Assembly: GCF_024168645.1 (NCBI RefSeq)
Contig: NZ_JALJWF010000001.1
Span: forward strand, 735,001-799,000
Direction: 5' to 3'
DNA length: 64,000 nucleotides
Source of the DNA: Pseudomonas sp. GGS8
GTDB lineage: Bacteria; Pseudomonadota; Gammaproteobacteria; Pseudomonadales; Pseudomonadaceae
The notes beneath the pieces are model-generated. The model worked only from the letters and a program-made list of their open reading frames with translations, ran no database searches and was not told the origin of the DNA. Below are positions 25,947-35,962 of the stretch, one piece after another. The position numbers and the translations under genes are program-made. The stretch's first letter is position 1, and the number at the start of each line of letters is the position of its first letter.

Positions 25947-26070
25947 GAAAGCTCCGGGTGATGCTAAAGAGTCGGGCCCGGTAGGCGAGCCGCGAAAGGC
26001 GGCAGTATACCTGTGTCGAGGGCTGCAAGCTGCAGCGGGTCATGCGGGTTTTATGCTGACTGACCAACCG

Positions 26071-26149
26071 CCATCGCGAGCAGGCTCGCTCCCACCGTTG
26101 ATCGGTGTCGTACACAAAATCCCCGTACGACGATAGCCCTGTGGGAGCG
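26071..26149. repeat. Degraded REP pair
   Basis: A full left arm (26071-26095) faces a right arm that keeps only TGTGGGAGCG (26140-26149) before diverging. The loop carries GTCGTACACAA, the reverse complement of the motif in the 19542 and 25566 loops. It lies in the 390-base gap before the RND operon; the rest of that gap is the promoter region with two palindromes. Confidence 0.75.
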
Positions 26150-26229
26150 GTGTGCACTCGTCCCTCACCACTCATTAGCTCGCCTGCCGCTTTTGATCAC
26201 GGGAATCAGCAGCAACCCAAAGAGGTCAA

Positions 26230-26249
26230 AACTGACAGCGCCGTCAGTT
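26230..26249. promoter_or_regulatory. Palindrome AACTGAC-N6-GTCAGTT upstream of the RND operon
   Basis: This perfect 7-bp dyad with a 6-base spacer is about 90 bases upstream of the adaptor start. It contains TGACA, as do boxes bound by CopR/CusR-type response regulators, and a regulator of that family is encoded in the same operon. Autoregulation through this site is inferred. Confidence 0.45.
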
Positions 26250-26274
26250 ACCAGTCACGCTCCTGACCGGCGAA

Positions 26275-26302
26275 CAGGTTTATAAAGGAAGGTATAAACC
26301 TG
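26275..26302. promoter_or_regulatory. Palindrome CAGGTTTATA-N8-TATAAACCTG upstream of the RND operon
   Basis: Perfect 10-bp arms surround AAGGAAGG, ending 36 bases before the adaptor ATG. Either TATAAA inside it could be a -10 element, so the site may be an operator over the core promoter or a leader hairpin. No known consensus is matched. Confidence 0.5.
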
Positions 26303-26338
26303 ATAAAACCAGACCACTCAGCCCGGCGCCTCACTCGC

Positions 26339-27499
26339 ATGCGAATTCAGAAAAAAACCGCCCTGCTCGCCGCCCTTCTGATCGCCCTGACAGCGACGGG
26401 CGTTTGGTACGCCACCAAACCCGTCACCGCCAAACTGGCCGCCCCCACCGCCATTCCCGTGCGGGTGGTCAGCGTTGTTGAAAAAGACGTGCCCCGTTAC
26501 GTCAGCGGCATCGGCTCGGTGCTGTCCTTGCACAGCGTGGTCGTACGCCCGCAAATCGACGGCATCCTCACCAAACTGTTAGTCAAGGAAGGCCAACTGG
26601 TGAACCAGGGCGACCTGCTGGCCACCATCGATGACCGCTCGATCCGCGCCAGCCTCGATCAGGCCCGGGCGCAACTGGGCGAAAGCCAGGCGCAACTGCA
26701 AGTGGCCCAGGTCAACCTCAAACGCTACAAACTGCTGAGTGTCGACGACGGCGTGTCCAAGCAGACGTACGACCAGCAACAAGCCCTGGTCAATCAACTC
26801 AAAGCCACCGCCCAAGGCAATCAGGCCTCGATCGACGCTGCTCTGGTGCAGCTTTCCTATACACAGATTCGCTCCCCGGTCACCGGCCGCGTTGGTATTC
26901 GCACGGTGGACGAAGGCAACTTCCTACGCATGACCGACACCCAAGGCCTGTTCACGGTGACTCAGATCGACCCGATCGCCGTGGAGTTTTCCCTGCCGCA
27001 GCAAATGCTGCCGACCCTGCAAGGCCTGATCAACGATCCACAGCACACGCCAGTCAAGGCTTACATCGGTGCCGACACCGACGGCGAAACCAGCAACCTG
27101 CTGGGCGAAGGCCACCTGACCCTGATCGACAACCAGATCAACGCCAACACCGGCACCATCCGCGCCAAGGCCGAATTCGCCAACCCCACACAGAAACTCT
27201 GGCCGGGCCTGCTGGTGACGGTAAAGATTCAGACAGCACTGGATAAAAACGCGCTGGTGGTGCCGCCCACCGTCGTACAACGCGGGCTCGATCAACATTT
27301 CGTCTACCGGGTCAATGGCGACAAGGTCGAAGCCGTCCAGGTGCAGATGGTCTATCAAGGCAGCGGCCAGGACATCCTCAAAGGCGTTAAACCGGGCGAT
27401 GTGCTGGTCAGCGACGGCCAATCGAGGCTCAAACCCGGCTCGACGGTTCAGGTACTGAGCGAGCCATCGCAAGTGGTCCAGTCAGAGCCAAAACCATGA
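26339..27499 (+). CDS. RND efflux periplasmic adaptor (membrane fusion protein)
   Basis: This 386-residue HlyD/AcrA-type adaptor bridges an inner-membrane RND pump to an outer-membrane channel. An N-terminal signal/anchor helix (about 7-24) is followed by lipoyl halves (VVRPQIDGILTKLLVKEGQ and the later IRSPVTGRVGIR), an alpha-hairpin rich in Gln/Ala (about 105-165) and beta-barrel segments. Its stop overlaps the permease start by 4 bases. No outer-membrane channel gene follows, so TolC/OprM-type partners must come from elsewhere. Confidence 0.93.
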   Translation: MRIQKKTALLAALLIALTATGVWYATKPVTAKLAAPTAIPVRVVSVVEKDVPRYVSGIGSVLSLHSVVVRPQIDGILTKLLVKEGQLVNQGDLLATIDDRSIRASLDQARAQLGESQAQLQVAQVNLKRYKLLSVDDGVSKQTYDQQQALVNQLKATAQGNQASIDAALVQLSYTQIRSPVTGRVGIRTVDEGNFLRMTDTQGLFTVTQIDPIAVEFSLPQQMLPTLQGLINDPQHTPVKAYIGADTDGETSNLLGEGHLTLIDNQINANTGTIRAKAEFANPTQKLWPGLLVTVKIQTALDKNALVVPPTVVQRGLDQHFVYRVNGDKVEAVQVQMVYQGSGQDILKGVKPGDVLVSDGQSRLKPGSTVQVLSEPSQVVQSEPKP

Positions 27500-30400
27500 A
27501 GGGCCACGGTTCGATTTCCGCGTGGTGCATCGATCATCCGGTGGCGACGGTCCTGCTGACCTTCGCCCTTATATTGCTCGGCGTCATCGCCTTCCCGCGA
27601 CTGTCGATTGCGCCACTGCCGGAAGCGGAATTCCCGACCATTCAGGTGGCCGCGCAGCTGCCCGGCGCCAACCCGGAGACCATGGCCTCGTCGGTGGCCA
27701 CGCCGCTGGAAGTGCAATTCAGCGCCATCCCCGGCGTGACCCAGATGACCTCAAGCAGCGCCTTGGGCTCGACCATCCTGACCCTGCAATTCACCCTCGA
27801 CAAAAGCATCGACACCGCCGCCCAGGAAGTCCAGGCCGCAATCAACACCGCCGCCGGCAAACTGCCCAAAGACATGCCGAACCTGCCGACGTGGAGGAAG
27901 GTCAATCCGGCCGACAGCCCAGTGCTGATTCTCAGCATCAATTCACCGCAAATGCCCGGCACCGAACTCAGCGATCTGGTGGAAACCCTGCTCGCCCGTC
28001 AGATCAGCCAGATCGACGGTGTAGGCCAAGTCAATATCACCGGTCAGCAACGTCCGGCGATTCGCGTGCAGGCCTCGGCGGACAAACTCGCCGCCATTGG
28101 CCTGACCCTGGCGGACATTCGCCTGGCGATCCAGCAAACCAGCCTCAACCAGGCCAAAGGTGCGTTGTACGGCGAGTCGAGCATTTCGACCCTGTCCACC
28201 AACGACCAGTTGTTCCACCCCGAGGATTACAGCCAACTCATCGTTTCCTACAAGAACGGTGCTCCGGTTCATCTCAAGGACGTGGCCAAAGTGGTCAACG
28301 GTTCGGAAGATGCCTACATCCAGGCCTGGGCTGATGGCCAGCCGGGGGTGAACCTGGTAATTTTCCGGCAACCGGGGGCCAACATTGTCGAGACCGTTGA
28401 TCGCATTCAAGCGGCCCTGCCCACGCTGAATGCCATGTTGCCGGCCTCGGTGCAGGTCAAGGTGTTGATCGACCGTACCCAGACCATCCGCGCCTCGCTG
28501 CATGAAGTGGAAGTCACCCTGCTGATCGCGATCCTGCTGGTGGTGGCGGTGATGGCGCTGTTCCTGCGGCAACTGTCGGCGACCCTGATCGTGACAGCGG
28601 TGCTCGGTGTGTCGCTGACTGCCAGTTTCGCCCTGATGTACATCATGGGCTTCAGCCTGAATAACCTGACGCTGGTGGCGATCGTGGTGTCCGTCGGGTT
28701 TGTGGTCGACGATGCGATTGTGGTGGTGGAAAACATTCACCGGCACCTGGAGGCCGGCGACGGCATGCGCGAGGCGGCGATCAAAGGCGCCGGCGAGATC
28801 GGTTTTACCGTGGTCTCGATCAGTTTCTCGCTGGTGGCGGCGTTCATTCCACTGCTGTTCATGGGCGGCGTGGTCGGGCGGCTGTTCAAGGAGTTCGCCT
28901 TGACCGCGACCTCGACCATCATGATTTCGGTGGTGGTGTCCCTGACGCTGGCGCCGACCTTGGCCGCGCTATTTATGCGCGCGCCGGTGCATCACGCTCA
29001 TGGCAAACCGGGTTTCGGCGAACGTTTGCTGGCGTGGTACGAGAAAGGCCTGCGCCACGCCCTCGCCCATCAGAAATTGATGCTCGGTGTGTTTGGCTTG
29101 TCCCTCAGCCTGGCGGTCGCGGGATATATTTTCATTCCGAAGGGTTTCTTCCCCGTGCAAGACACCGGTTTCGTCCTCGGCACCACTGAAGCAGCTGCGG
29201 ACATTTCCTACGGCGACATGGTGAAAAAGCACTTGGCGATGGCCGAAATCGTCGCCGCCGACCCTGCCGTCGAAACGTTCTCCCACTCGGTTGGCGTTTC
29301 GGGCAGCAACCAGACCATCGCCAACGGCCGTTTCTGGATTTCGCTGAAAAAACGCGGCGACCGCGATGTGTCCGCCAGCCAGTTCATCGACCGGATTCGC
29401 CCGCAACTGATGAAAGTCCCGGGTATCGTGCTGTACCTGCGCGCCGGGCAAGACATCAACCTCAGTTCCGGCCCGAGCCGCGCCCAGTACCAATATGTGC
29501 TCAAGAGCAACGACGGCGCCCTCCTGAGTACCTGGACCCAGCGCCTGACAGAAAAACTGCGCAGCAACCCGGCGTTCCGTGACATTTCCAACGACTTGCA
29601 ACTGGGCGGCAGCATCACCCACATCAGCATCGACCGTAGCGCCGCGGCGCGTTTCGGCCTGACCGCCAGCGATGTCGACGAAGCGTTGTACGACGCCTTC
29701 GGTCAACGGCAGATCAACGAATTCCAGACCCAGACCAATCAATACAACGTGATTCTGGAACTGGACACCAAACAGCGCGGCAAGGCCGAAAGCCTCAACT
29801 ATTTCTACCTGCGCTCGCCTCTGAGCGGGGAAATGGTGCCGCTGTCGGCCCTGGCGAAATTCGATGCGCCGACCATCGGCCCGTTGTCCATCGCTCACGA
29901 CGGGATGTTCCCGGCGGCCAACCTGTCGTTCAACCTGGCGCCCGGCGTGGCGTTGGGTGATGCGGTAATCATGCTCAACCAGGCCAAGGCTGAAATCGGT
30001 ATGCCAGCGGCCATCAGCGGTAACTTCCAGGGCGCGGCCCAGGCGTTCCAGAGTTCGCTGGCCAGCCAGCCGTGGCTGATTCTGGCGGCGCTAGTGGCGG
30101 TGTACATCATTCTCGGCGTGCTGTACGAAAGCTTCGTGCATCCGCTGACGATCATTTCGACCCTGCCTTCGGCGGGGCTCGGGGCGGTGATCATGCTGTG
30201 GATCTGCGGCCAGGACTTTTCGATCATGGCGCTGATCGGGCTGGTTCTGCTGATCGGTATCGTCAAGAAGAACGGTATTCTGATGATCGACTTCGCGCTG
30301 GATGCCCAGCGCAACCGTGGCCTGTCACCGCTAGAGGCGATCCATGAGGCCTGCCTCACACGGTTCCGGCCGATCATCATGACCACGCTTGCCGCCCTGC

Positions 30401-30597
30401 TCGGTGCCTTGCCGTTGATGCTCGGCTACGGCACCGGCGCCGAACTGCGCCAACCATTAGGCATCGCAGTGGTTGGCGGTTTGCTGGTGAGCCAGGCGCT
30501 GACGCTGTTCACCACGCCGGTCATATACTTGTGGCTTGAGCGGATATTCCATAGACCCACACCAGCACAGCAGCCGGTGCTGGCGACCACAGACTGA
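27496..30597 (+). CDS. RND multidrug efflux permease, HAE1/MdtC-like
   Basis: This 1033-residue proton-driven pump has the 12-helix, two-large-loop RND layout. Membrane helix 4 carries the proton-relay pair in VGFVVDDAIVVVENIHRH, and the late GIVKKNGILMIDFA motif is helix 10. Overall look and length match hydrophobic/amphiphilic (HAE1) pumps such as MdtC/MuxC, not metal (HME) pumps. Its own operon nevertheless carries a heavy-metal-type two-component system 9 bases downstream. The substrate cannot be assigned. Confidence 0.93.
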   Translation: MKGHGSISAWCIDHPVATVLLTFALILLGVIAFPRLSIAPLPEAEFPTIQVAAQLPGANPETMASSVATPLEVQFSAIPGVTQMTSSSALGSTILTLQFTLDKSIDTAAQEVQAAINTAAGKLPKDMPNLPTWRKVNPADSPVLILSINSPQMPGTELSDLVETLLARQISQIDGVGQVNITGQQRPAIRVQASADKLAAIGLTLADIRLAIQQTSLNQAKGALYGESSISTLSTNDQLFHPEDYSQLIVSYKNGAPVHLKDVAKVVNGSEDAYIQAWADGQPGVNLVIFRQPGANIVETVDRIQAALPTLNAMLPASVQVKVLIDRTQTIRASLHEVEVTLLIAILLVVAVMALFLRQLSATLIVTAVLGVSLTASFALMYIMGFSLNNLTLVAIVVSVGFVVDDAIVVVENIHRHLEAGDGMREAAIKGAGEIGFTVVSISFSLVAAFIPLLFMGGVVGRLFKEFALTATSTIMISVVVSLTLAPTLAALFMRAPVHHAHGKPGFGERLLAWYEKGLRHALAHQKLMLGVFGLSLSLAVAGYIFIPKGFFPVQDTGFVLGTTEAAADISYGDMVKKHLAMAEIVAADPAVETFSHSVGVSGSNQTIANGRFWISLKKRGDRDVSASQFIDRIRPQLMKVPGIVLYLRAGQDINLSSGPSRAQYQYVLKSNDGALLSTWTQRLTEKLRSNPAFRDISNDLQLGGSITHISIDRSAAARFGLTASDVDEALYDAFGQRQINEFQTQTNQYNVILELDTKQRGKAESLNYFYLRSPLSGEMVPLSALAKFDAPTIGPLSIAHDGMFPAANLSFNLAPGVALGDAVIMLNQAKAEIGMPAAISGNFQGAAQAFQSSLASQPWLILAALVAVYIILGVLYESFVHPLTIISTLPSAGLGAVIMLWICGQDFSIMALIGLVLLIGIVKKNGILMIDFALDAQRNRGLSPLEAIHEACLTRFRPIIMTTLAALLGALPLMLGYGTGAELRQPLGIAVVGGLLVSQALTLFTTPVIYLWLERIFHRPTPAQQPVLATTD

Positions 30598-30606
30598 GGC
30601 GGGGTC

Positions 30607-31284
30607 ATGCGCGTTCTGATTATCGAAGACGAGGAAAAAACCGCGGACTATCTGCACCGAGGTCTGACGGAACAGGGCTACACCGTGGACGTGGCCCGCG
30701 ATGGTATCGAAGGCCTGCACCTGGCGCTGGAAAGCGAGTACGCGGTGATTGTCCTCGACGTCATGCTGCCGGGCCTGGACGGTTTCGGCGTGCTGCGGGC
30801 CTTGCGTGCGCGCAAGCAAACCCCGGTGATCATGCTCACCGCTCGCGAGCGGGTGGAAGACCGCATCAAAGGCCTGCGCGATGGCGCCGACGACTACCTT
30901 GGCAAACCGTTTTCCTTCCTCGAACTGGTGGCGCGCCTGCAAGCGCTGACCCGTCGCAGCGGCGGTCATGAACCGGTGCAAGTGAGCATCGCCGACCTGT
31001 GGATAGATTTGATCAGCCGCAAGGCCACCCGCGCCGGCACCCGCCTGGACCTGACCGCCAAGGAGTTCTCGCTGCTCAGTGTGCTGGCGCGGCGACAAGG
31101 GGAAATCCTCTCGAAAACCGCCATCGCCGAAATGGTCTGGGACATCAATTTCGACAGCGACGCCAACGTGGTCGAAGTCGCGATCAAACGCCTGCGGGCC
31201 AAGCTCGACGGGCCGTTCGACGAAAAACTGCTGCACACCATTCGTGGCATGGGTTATGTGCTGGAGAGCCGTGGTGTCCAGTAA
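30607..31284 (+). CDS. Heavy-metal-type response regulator (CusR/CopR/IrlR-like)
   Basis: This 225-residue OmpR-family regulator has a receiver with IIEDEEKTADYL and phospho-accepting Asp in IVLDVMLPG, and a winged helix with LTAKEFSLLSVLARRQGEIL and a final RGMGYVLE. The EEKTADYLHRGLTEQGY opening is characteristic of the CusR/CopR/CzcR subgroup. It starts 9 bases after the permease stop and overlaps the kinase by 11 bases, so pump and regulators form one operon. Confidence 0.9.
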   Translation: MRVLIIEDEEKTADYLHRGLTEQGYTVDVARDGIEGLHLALESEYAVIVLDVMLPGLDGFGVLRALRARKQTPVIMLTARERVEDRIKGLRDGADDYLGKPFSFLELVARLQALTRRSGGHEPVQVSIADLWIDLISRKATRAGTRLDLTAKEFSLLSVLARRQGEILSKTAIAEMVWDINFDSDANVVEVAIKRLRAKLDGPFDEKLLHTIRGMGYVLESRGVQ

Positions 31285-32638
31285 CTCCATCGCGCTGCGC
31301 CTGAGCGGCATGTTTACGCTGGTGGCGCTGCTGGTGTTTCTGCTGATCGGCGGCGCCCTGTATCAACAGGTCGACAAGGGCTTGGGCCTGCTGCCCGAAG
31401 CCGAACTCGACGCCCGCTACAGCGTGCTCGAATCGGCGCTCAACCGTTACGGCACGCCCGAGCATTGGGTGAAAATCAACGCCAAGCTCAAGCTGCTGAG
31501 CGAAGAAGACAAACGCATTCGCTTTTGGGTGGTCAGCGGAAATCCCGGTTATGAATATGGCCAACCCGACGCGTCGATCCGCGCGTTCGCCCAGGGCCCG
31601 TTGGGCATGCGCGACATGGTATTGCCCGACCATCCGTACCCGCTGAAAGTGCTGCTAACCGAGTTGCCGGCCAAGGACCAGCGCCCACCGCTGCGCTTCA
31701 TGATCGGCATCGACACCGAAACCTTTTACGAGACGCAGCACCACTTGCTGATCGCCCTGATCAGCCTGGCGATCATTGGTGTATTGCTGGCTTCGCTGCT
31801 CGGTTATTGGGTGGCGCGGATCGGCCTCAAGCCGCTGATCAAATTGTCCCAGGAAGCCCAGCGCCTGGCGCCACCACGGCTGTCCGGGCGCCTGCAACTG
31901 TCGCCATTGCCACCGGAACTCGATCAGTTCGTCAGCTCGTTCAACGCCACGCTGGAACGGGTCGAACAGGCTTACTCGCGGCTGGAATCGTTCAACGCCG
32001 ACGTGGCCCATGAACTGCGCTCGCCGCTGACCAACCTGATCGGCCAGACCCAGGTTGCGCTGACACGCGGGCGTTCAGCCGAACACTATTTCGAAGTGCT
32101 GCAATCGAACCTCGAAGAGCTCGAACGACTGCGCTCGATCATCAATGACATGCTGTTCCTTGCCAGCGCCGACCAGGGCAGCAAGGCCACTCAACTGACG
32201 TCCACCTCGCTGGCTGATGAAGTGGCGACGACGCTGGAATACCTGGATTTCATTCTTGAGGATGCGCAGGTTCAGGTCGAGGTCAGTGGCGACGCGCAGG
32301 TGCGAATAGAGATTGCTCACCTGCGCCGGGCGTTGATCAATTTGCTGAGCAACGCAGTGCAGCATACAGCGCCTGGGCAAGTGATTCAGGTGCGGATCGA
32401 AGTCGAGGAGCATCAGGTGAGCATCGGGGTCGCCAACCCGGGGTCACCGATTGCCAGTGAGCATTTACCGCGCCTGTTCGAACGGTTCTACCGGGTCGAT
32501 GCATCACGCAGTAACAGTGGCAACAACCATGGCCTGGGGTTGGCGATCGTCAAGGCGATTGCGCTGATGCATGGCGGGGATGTGTTTGTGCGCAGTGATC
32601 ATGGGATGAACACCTTCGGCATTCACCTCCCGGTTTGA
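31274..32638 (+). CDS. Heavy-metal-type sensor histidine kinase (CusS-like)
   Basis: The kinase has 454 residues from the GTG at 31274. Helices at about 10-32 and 155-178 flank a periplasmic sensor of about 120 residues. A HAMP domain, phosphorylation helix (DVAHELRSPLTNLIGQTQ) and ATPase (NLLSNAVQH, GLGLAIVKA) follow. The HELRSPL form and gene order fit the CusS/IrlS group. The sensor contains no obvious Cys or His clusters, so metal sensing should not be assumed. Upstream codons in the long open frame lie inside the regulator gene and are rejected as starts. Confidence 0.88.
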   Translation: MSSNSIALRLSGMFTLVALLVFLLIGGALYQQVDKGLGLLPEAELDARYSVLESALNRYGTPEHWVKINAKLKLLSEEDKRIRFWVVSGNPGYEYGQPDASIRAFAQGPLGMRDMVLPDHPYPLKVLLTELPAKDQRPPLRFMIGIDTETFYETQHHLLIALISLAIIGVLLASLLGYWVARIGLKPLIKLSQEAQRLAPPRLSGRLQLSPLPPELDQFVSSFNATLERVEQAYSRLESFNADVAHELRSPLTNLIGQTQVALTRGRSAEHYFEVLQSNLEELERLRSIINDMLFLASADQGSKATQLTSTSLADEVATTLEYLDFILEDAQVQVEVSGDAQVRIEIAHLRRALINLLSNAVQHTAPGQVIQVRIEVEEHQVSIGVANPGSPIASEHLPRLFERFYRVDASRSNSGNNHGLGLAIVKAIALMHGGDVFVRSDHGMNTFGIHLPV

Positions 32639-32778
32639 TCGCACAGGATGTCTTTCTCCGCTCAAAGACTGTTACTTTTACCGCAATAGTCCTTTCAACA
32701 ATCTGGTCTTTTTCCCCTCGCCCAAGCCCCTTATCGTTGCCCCATCAAACAGCACTTGCCAAGCAAGAAGGTTTCAAG

Positions 32779-33003
32779 ATGTCCAACAGCATGGGTATTG
32801 CCAGCGCTTTCGTTTTGTCCTCTTTGTTACTGTCTCCGTTCGCCATGGCTGAAGAATCACAGACATTCGTGGTGCAAAATGCCGAACGCGCCAAGGCCTA
32901 CGAACAGTATCAAAGCGAGCTGACAGCCAAGGCCCAAGAGTCTGTGCAACCCCCTCAAGCATCGAGCACTCAAGCTCAACCGCGGGTTGAGAAAGACAGC
33001 TGA
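32779..33003 (+). CDS. Small exported protein of unknown function (74 residues)
   Basis: It has a signal peptide (MSNSMGIASAFVLSSLLLSP, cut near AMA-EE about residue 26) and a mature region of about 48 residues that is hydrophilic, with a YEQYQSELTAKAQ helix and a Gln/Pro/Ser-rich tail. AAGAAGG precedes the ATG at 32779. An upstream in-frame extension lacks signal-like character and is rejected. It lies 140 bases after the kinase and may belong to the RND regulon or be independent. Confidence 0.65.
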   Translation: MSNSMGIASAFVLSSLLLSPFAMAEESQTFVVQNAERAKAYEQYQSELTAKAQESVQPPQASSTQAQPRVEKDS

Positions 33004-33069
33004 TCCGTACATATCGCTCTGTTTCCCTCGACACTTTTCATCGGCTCTTCCCTTTGAAAAGTTGTCTTC

Positions 33070-33094
33070 AAAGCCGCTGCTATCAGCGGCTTTT
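33070..33094 (+). terminator. Intrinsic terminator after the 74-residue exported protein
   Basis: AAAGCCGCTG (33070-33079) pairs perfectly with CAGCGGCTTT (33084-33093) around a CTAT loop, followed by TTCTTC. Confidence 0.88.
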
Positions 33095-33173
33095 CTTCGT
33101 TATGGGTCAGGACACGGATGAATACCGGGTAATTGTCGACTACCCGCTGAATGTCTTCTAAGCTTCAATTAGC

Positions 33174-33204
33174 AAAAGGCCAGCATGTTTTGCTGGCCTT
33201 TTTT
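33174..33204 (+). terminator. Second intrinsic terminator, about 80 bases further on
   Basis: AAAAGGCCAGCA (33174-33185) pairs with TGCTGGCCTTTT (33191-33202) and runs into TTTTTTG. No annotated gene ends just before it; the only frame between the two terminators is a 19-codon ORF (33102-33161). The remaining part of this 300-base gap, to 33309, has no other feature I can support. Confidence 0.85.
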
Positions 33205-33309
33205 GTATCCGGGATTTATACAGACGCGCTGGACGCGACCGGTTTCTGGGACTCTGCCCGATTCTTGTAAAAGCACTTTCATAACGCCTTATTTGCAGAA
33301 GTCAGAACC

Positions 33310-34806
33310 ATGAGTGTGAACAGTGCGAAATCCCGTGATCCGATCTATTCGACACGCTCGGAGCGGCTTCTGGTTCTCAGTAGTGTGTTGTTGGTGATTG
33401 CAATACTGAGCATCGTCGCGTTCCTGCTGATCCGCGAACGCGCCAATGCCGAATTGTCCGCCGCTCGCGCCGCCAACAATATCGTGCAATTGATCGACGC
33501 CGACGTGCTGCGCAATGTCGAACTCTATGACGTGTCTCTGTTGGGTTTGATCGCTGCTTCCCAGCGGGAAGACCTCAAGAACGTTTCCCCAACCATTCGC
33601 CACCTTGCCTATTTCGACCGCGCCACTGCCGCGCCGTACAAGGGCAACATTTTATTGCTCGACAACAAGGGCGACGTCATCACCGACTCGGCCTCGGTGG
33701 AGCCCAGGCAGGGCAACTATGCCGATCGCGAATACTTCCAGTCTCACGTGAACAACCCGGACCCGGGCATGTTCATCAGTCGCCCCTACAGAGCCAGGTC
33801 GCCCGAACAGGATTGGCGTATCAGTTTCAGCCGACGGATGAACGGCCCCCAGGGCGAGTTCCTCGGTGTGGCCGAAGCCGCCATGCGGTTGAGTTATTTC
33901 GATCAGTTGTTCAACAGTTTGAGCATCGGCCGCGACAGCACGGTCAATCTGATCAGCAAGGACGGGACTCTTCTGGCTCAGCAACCCCGTCTGGCCGAAG
34001 AACTGATCGGCAAGAACTTCAGTAATCGCCCCAATTTTCAGCGCATCGTCAAAGAAGGCAACGGCAGCTTCACCGGCATGTCCAGTCGATACAAGGACGA
34101 GCGCTTGTACACCTTCTCCAAGGTCGGGAATTTGCCGTTGATTGTCATCGTTGCGCTGTCCAGCGATGAAGTCTTTGCGGCCTGGAAGCGCACCGCGGTG
34201 GTGGTCATTTCTGCGACCATTGCCCTGTGCGCGAGCCTGCTGTGGCTGACCTGGTTGCTCTGCCGGGAGCTGCGTCGGCGCCAAGGTGCCGAACAGGAAC
34301 TGGCACAACTGGCCGCCACCGACCCCTTGACCGGTCTGGCCAATCGCCGAAGTCTGGATCAGGCCCTGCACCATGAGTGGTTCCGTGCCCAACGCTCCGG
34401 TCAGCCGTTGTCACTGCTGATGATCGATATCGATCACTTCAAGGCGTTCAATGATCGCCACGGCCACCAGGCCGGCGATGATGCCTTGCGCTCGGTGGCC
34501 AAGGTGATCGACACCCATGTTCGCCGGCCGGCAGACCTGGTCGCCCGGTATGGTGGCGAGGAATTTTCGGTGATCCTGGCTGAAACCGACAGCGCCGGCG
34601 CACGACAGATTGCCGAAAAAATCCGTATAGCGGTGGAGCAATTGCCGTTGGTGGGGGGTGATGCGTCGCCAATTACTGTCAGTATTGGTATCAGTACCTG
34701 GACGACGGCAACCGACATCAGCCTGGAACAGTTGCTGTTTGCGGCGGACAAGGCGCTGTATCAGGCCAAGGAAAACGGGCGGAACCGGGTGGTCGTTGCG
34801 CAGTGA
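33310..34806 (+). CDS. Membrane diguanylate cyclase with periplasmic sensor
   Basis: In this 498-residue c-di-GMP synthase, membrane helices at about 20-42 and 295-318 bracket a periplasmic PDC/dCache-like sensor (ISRPYRARSPEQDWRISFSR is typical of this fold's ligand loop, here given as its central part). The cytoplasmic GGDEF domain has an intact RYGGEEF active site and RxxD (RPAD) five residues before it, an inhibitory I-site. The sensor layout resembles those that bind small organic ligands, but the ligand is unknown. It is the second diguanylate cyclase in the window. Confidence 0.9.
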   Translation: MSVNSAKSRDPIYSTRSERLLVLSSVLLVIAILSIVAFLLIRERANAELSAARAANNIVQLIDADVLRNVELYDVSLLGLIAASQREDLKNVSPTIRHLAYFDRATAAPYKGNILLLDNKGDVITDSASVEPRQGNYADREYFQSHVNNPDPGMFISRPYRARSPEQDWRISFSRRMNGPQGEFLGVAEAAMRLSYFDQLFNSLSIGRDSTVNLISKDGTLLAQQPRLAEELIGKNFSNRPNFQRIVKEGNGSFTGMSSRYKDERLYTFSKVGNLPLIVIVALSSDEVFAAWKRTAVVVISATIALCASLLWLTWLLCRELRRRQGAEQELAQLAATDPLTGLANRRSLDQALHHEWFRAQRSGQPLSLLMIDIDHFKAFNDRHGHQAGDDALRSVAKVIDTHVRRPADLVARYGGEEFSVILAETDSAGARQIAEKIRIAVEQLPLVGGDASPITVSIGISTWTTATDISLEQLLFAADKALYQAKENGRNRVVVAQ

Positions 34807-34889
34807 AATCTGCGGTGTGACGGCTGGTCCCATTGCGGGCTTGCCCACGAAGGCGCCAGATCAGGCACCCCATTCTTTCCCGCAGGCAT

Positions 34890-34917
34890 AAAAAAAGGCC
34901 ACCCGAAGGTAGCCTTT
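34890..34917 (-). terminator. Terminator of the dcw cluster after lpxC
   Basis: On the reverse strand AAAGGCTACC pairs with GGTGGCCTTT around a UUCG tetraloop and is followed by seven T. It begins about 21 bases after the lpxC stop, so it closes the whole division and cell wall cluster. Confidence 0.92.
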
Positions 34918-34938
34918 AAAAACTAGAGAGGTTTTTGC

Positions 34939-35886
<948 letters not shown>

Positions 35887-35962
35887 TCAACAAAGGCTGG
35901 CGATGATAGCAGACCAGACCTTTGCTGAACACCAATCACCCTAATACCCCTGATACATTTCA

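Noticed and set aside
12470..26149. Recurring 25-base repeats considered as a CRISPR array
   Set aside because: Copies are inverted pairs scattered singly between genes, with no regular spacers and no cas genes; they are REP elements.
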